NCBI GenBank assembly: GCA_902782625.1
Contig: CACZNZ010000531.1
Coordinates: 1-8,376, forward strand
Reading direction: 5' to 3'
Length of the DNA stretch: 8,376 nucleotides
From: an uncultured Lachnospiraceae bacterium
Lineage (GTDB): Bacteria > Bacillota > Clostridia > Lachnospirales > Lachnospiraceae
Positions 6,622-8,376 of the stretch are shown one piece after another. The notes under the pieces were generated by a model. The model was not told the DNA's origin, did not search any database, and worked only from the letters and a program-made list of their open reading frames with translations. A program made the translations under genes and the position numbers. Positions within the stretch are counted from its first letter, which is position 1. Every line of letters begins with the position of its first letter.

Positions 6622-6789
6622 AAAGCAGCCTGTGGGGCAGACCATCTGTATAGTTTGCGTAGTTGAGGTTTGCGCTAGCGTCCGCCACCGAGCGCTTGTC
6701 CGAGCGCTAGCGAGTTTGCGCGAATGACGGATCATCAGCGCGCGAACCGAAACAGCAAACACAGGAAGGTCTGCCCCACAGGCTGCTTT
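6622..6789 (-). repeat. Structured palindromic unit B (168 nt) after the metallophosphoesterase gene, terminator-like
   Basis: Homologue of unit A on the opposite strand. Its ends, 6622-6643 and 6768-6789, are a perfect 22-bp terminal inverted repeat beginning AAAGCAGCCTGTGG. Inside, CTGT (6646-6649) can pair with ACAG (6761-6764). The 110-nt core (6651-6760) carries the same nested stems as unit A. Read on the minus strand it starts 4 nt after the metallophosphoesterase stop codon, and its closing arm is followed by TTTTATATATA, so it could terminate that transcript. The arms differ from those of unit A but stay internally complementary. Confidence 0.85.
6651..6760 (-). repeat. Right copy of the 110-bp inverted repeat (core of unit B)
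   Basis: Inverted partner of 6226-6335, with 106 of 110 positions identical and no gaps. One difference changes a stem base from C to T opposite G, which keeps a G-U pair in the RNA read in the unit's direction. Another difference (T to A) breaks one pair in the inner hairpin. Confidence 0.95.
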
Positions 6790-6793
6790 ATTC

Positions 6794-7585
6794 TTACCTT
6801 GCATTCGACCCGGAGCAGAATCTTCTGATCACGGGAAGACTGCAGAATTTTTTGATCAGTCCCACATAGCGGTGGGCTTTGTTCTCTACTTCGATGTCGC
6901 TGTCAACGTATTCCAGATAGTATTGGCTATCCTTAAGGATCATGGCGGTCAGTTTGTCGCCAAAGACACAGCCGGTATCGATGCAGATGGCACCATTTGA
7001 GGGGAGAGGATTCCACTCATGGTAAGGAAGGAAAATGCCGCTTTGTCCGCCACCGTCGTAATAGGTGGGTTCATCAAGCGGGGTGTGTCCGATGATGGTG
7101 ATCTTTCCTGCATAAAGATTCTTTTTGGAATAAGAGTGATCTTTTACCATCAGTTCCATGCTGTTTTGATCGAGATCCTCATATTCTACAGCAGCATGGA
7201 CGCATCGATAATCCTCATCTTTAAAATATAGAGGCATATTGGTAAGAATCCAGGGAATATAGCGTTCCATACGGTCTTTGTGTTTGGCAAAGGAACGCAG
7301 GGTGGCTGTTTTGCCGACAACTCGCCAGATCATTCTGGTGTCGAGGGCCTTTGACTGTTCTACCAGCATCTGTTCATGATTACCACGAATCATAAAAAAT
7401 GTGTCTGGATTCTTTTTTTTGTGGCGGATGGCCCACTGGAGTACCTCATACGAATAGGGGCCGCGGTCCATCAGGTCTCCCAGCATGATCAGACGATCTT
7501 TTTTTGCCCGGTATCTTACCTTTTGGAGAAGCGCGATCAGTTCATCATAACATCCGTGAACATCGCCGATAATGATTGTTCTCAT
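6794..7585 (-). CDS. Metallophosphoesterase of the PPP/ApaH-like serine/threonine phosphatase type
   Basis: A protein of 263 residues with every metal-binding motif of the calcineurin-like PPP branch in order: GDVHG (7-11), GDLMDRG (36-42), GNHEQ (68-72), the histidine of CVHAA (130) and that of IIGHTPL (167). IDTGCVFG (202-209) is a typical C-terminal block of bacterial members. These enzymes use a dinuclear metal centre to hydrolyse phosphoprotein or dinucleotide polyphosphate (Ap4A) substrates in the cytoplasm; the substrate cannot be settled from sequence. The start ATG at 7583-7585 gives MRTIIIGDVHG, the standard N-terminus. The upstream purine stretch AAGAAAGA is a weak ribosome binding site 7 nt away. 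The kinase-like gene ends 16 nt upstream on the same strand, so the two are likely cotranscribed. Unit B follows the stop closely. Confidence 0.9.
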   Translation of the reverse strand: MRTIIIGDVHGCYDELIALLQKVRYRAKKDRLIMLGDLMDRGPYSYEVLQWAIRHKKKNPDTFFMIRGNHEQMLVEQSKALDTRMIWRVVGKTATLRSFAKHKDRMERYIPWILTNMPLYFKDEDYRCVHAAVEYEDLDQNSMELMVKDHSYSKKNLYAGKITIIGHTPLDEPTYYDGGGQSGIFLPYHEWNPLPSNGAICIDTGCVFGDKLTAMILKDSQYYLEYVDSDIEVENKAHRYVGLIKKFCSLPVIRRFCSGSNAR

Positions 7586-7601
7586 AGGTCTGTCTTTCTT
7601 T

Positions 7602-8376
7602 TTAGAAGTCCCTCATAAGGAGAGGGATATAGGTTTTTTCAAAATGAATGATCATATCAATGAAATCATCGACTGTCTCAAAACGATCCCGGTTCAGAAT
7701 CAGTTCATGATCCAGGAGGACTGCCATGGTCATCGCATAGCGCTGGCCGTCTTCGTCTTCGATTGCCGGATACTCCGGAAGTTGATGAATACTTGTAGTG
7801 CGGCACCAGTTGGTGATGGCTGCATAACCCACGGAATCCTGGAGCATTTCCTTAAGGAGAGCATTCTGGAAGTATGGCTGTCCTTTGTATTCTTTTTTTG
7901 CATCTTTGTCCCAGGAAGTAATGAAGGTTTTGTTATAGCTTTCAAAGAGCATCTTGATCGTGGAGAGCAGGTACGCTTTACACTGTTGTCTTTCTTCTTC
8001 TGACGGATAATGTTTAAAACATGCAGCACAGTAAGCGGCAATCAGGCTTCCTGTGAAGTATCCCATATCATAGCCGAACGGTCCCATGAAAGAGAATTCA
8101 AAATCAAGCATTTTAAGACCGGTATCAGACAGGAAGACGTTGGACGTATGGAAATCTGCATGGATCAGGCAGTCTGAATGGGACATAAAAGTCCTTCTCA
8201 GGATCAGACGATTGGTCTGACAGGCAGGATCATCGGTGATTTTCCGGAAACGTTCCCACTTGTGGTATTCCTCTTGATTGAGATCGGTACCGAAACGATC
8301 CAGGAAGATGCCGTCCTCCATAACCTGTCTTACTTCTGTGTTCTCGAATTTTGACTGGAGACCTCTGAATTCAGAA
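7602..8376 (-). CDS. mtnK: S-methyl-5-thioribose kinase-like protein (MtnK family, APH/choline kinase fold), partial
   Basis: C-terminal 257 residues; the frame runs off the right edge, so the start is not in the window. The methionine at 8319-8321 is internal, because homologous sequence continues upstream of it. MTR kinase phosphorylates methylthioribose in methionine salvage. Seen: SKFENTEVRQVMEDGIFLDRF, which resembles the KQFTNPELCDITE region of Bacillus MtnK as I remember it; the catalytic loop LIHADFHTSNVF; the metal-binding segment MLDFEFSFMGPFGYDMG; and later LQDSVGYAAITNWCRTTSI. Bacillus MtnK has HGDLH and DPEFAF at the corresponding places, so this protein differs at conserved positions (HADFH, DFE) while keeping the histidine, aspartate and acidic residues. 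A related kinase with another small-molecule substrate is therefore possible. It is the upstream partner of the metallophosphoesterase. No other methionine-salvage gene is in view. Confidence 0.72.
   Translation of the reverse strand, partial: SEFRGLQSKFENTEVRQVMEDGIFLDRFGTDLNQEEYHKWERFRKITDDPACQTNRLILRRTFMSHSDCLIHADFHTSNVFLSDTGLKMLDFEFSFMGPFGYDMGYFTGSLIAAYCAACFKHYPSEEERQQCKAYLLSTIKMLFESYNKTFITSWDKDAKKEYKGQPYFQNALLKEMLQDSVGYAAITNWCRTTSIHQLPEYPAIEDEDGQRYAMTMAVLLDHELILNRDRFETVDDFIDMIIHFEKTYIPLLMRDF

Noticed and set aside
6442..6666. Small plus-strand ORF of 74 codons in the convergent region
   Set aside because: It has no good ribosome binding site, ends inside the repeat arm of unit B, and its translation shows no recognisable family.
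6226..6760. CRISPR array or integron attC site
   Set aside because: There are only two copies, in inverted orientation. They are much longer than CRISPR repeats, with no regular spacers and no integrase or cassette gene nearby.
6197..6789. Insertion sequence with transposase between terminal inverted repeats
   Set aside because: No transposase coding sequence fits in the 255-nt spacer. At most this is a non-autonomous element.
6568..6804. Minus-strand ORF of 78 codons across unit B
   Set aside because: Its reading passes through the palindromic repeat and overlaps the end of the metallophosphoesterase gene, so it is a by-product of the GC-rich repeat.
8319..8321. Start codon of the MtnK-like gene at this ATG
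   Set aside because: The frame stays open to the window edge, and the residues upstream of the ATG still match the family, so the methionine is internal.

Overview
The window looks like a chromosomal stretch from a Gram-positive anaerobe of the Clostridia, most likely Lachnospiraceae. That assignment is an inference. It rests on purine-rich AGGAG-type ribosome binding sites, compact operons, a textbook sigma-A-type promoter, and the gene families present: a ThiY/ThiZ-like transporter, a glycosyltransferase with a TagF-like tail, a B12-dependent diol dehydratase reactivase, and an S-methyl-5-thioribose kinase relative.

Left part (about 1-4105, plus strand). Three genes are closely packed. The first is the 3' part of a substrate-binding protein for a pyrimidine thiamine precursor, open at the window edge. 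The second is its ABC ATPase, starting 2 nt after the first stop. The third, 16 nt further on, is a large 893-residue glycosyltransferase. The transporter permease is not visible and is presumably upstream. The glycosyltransferase appears to have three modules: an intact GT2 domain, a second degenerate GT2-like domain, and a C-terminal region resembling a TagF/CDP-glycerol glycerophosphotransferase that lacks the usual catalytic histidine motif.

Middle (4106-6179). An AT-rich intergenic region carries a strong promoter (TTGACC, 18 nt, TATAAT), a perfect AT palindrome upstream of it, and a 5' UTR of about 115 nt. This drives a stand-alone PduG/DdrA-type large subunit of the diol/glycerol dehydratase reactivating factor. 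Neither the dehydratase nor the small reactivase subunit is in the window.

Convergent junction (6180-6793). There is no credible gene here. Two GC-rich units of about 170 nt face each other. Their 110-nt cores are inverted copies with 106 of 110 positions identical and no gaps. Each unit also folds on itself as a long nested hairpin. The terminal arms of the two units differ in sequence, but each arm stays complementary to its own partner. Each unit begins 5-18 nt after the stop codon of the gene it follows and has the same orientation relative to that gene. This is the most interesting structure in the window: a repeated, self-complementary element that looks like a structured 3' end or terminator, or a small non-autonomous mobile element that landed at gene ends.

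Right part (6794-8376, minus strand). Two genes lie 16 nt apart and are probably cotranscribed. The upstream one is an MtnK-like kinase, cut by the right edge. The downstream one is a PPP/ApaH-type metallophosphoesterase.
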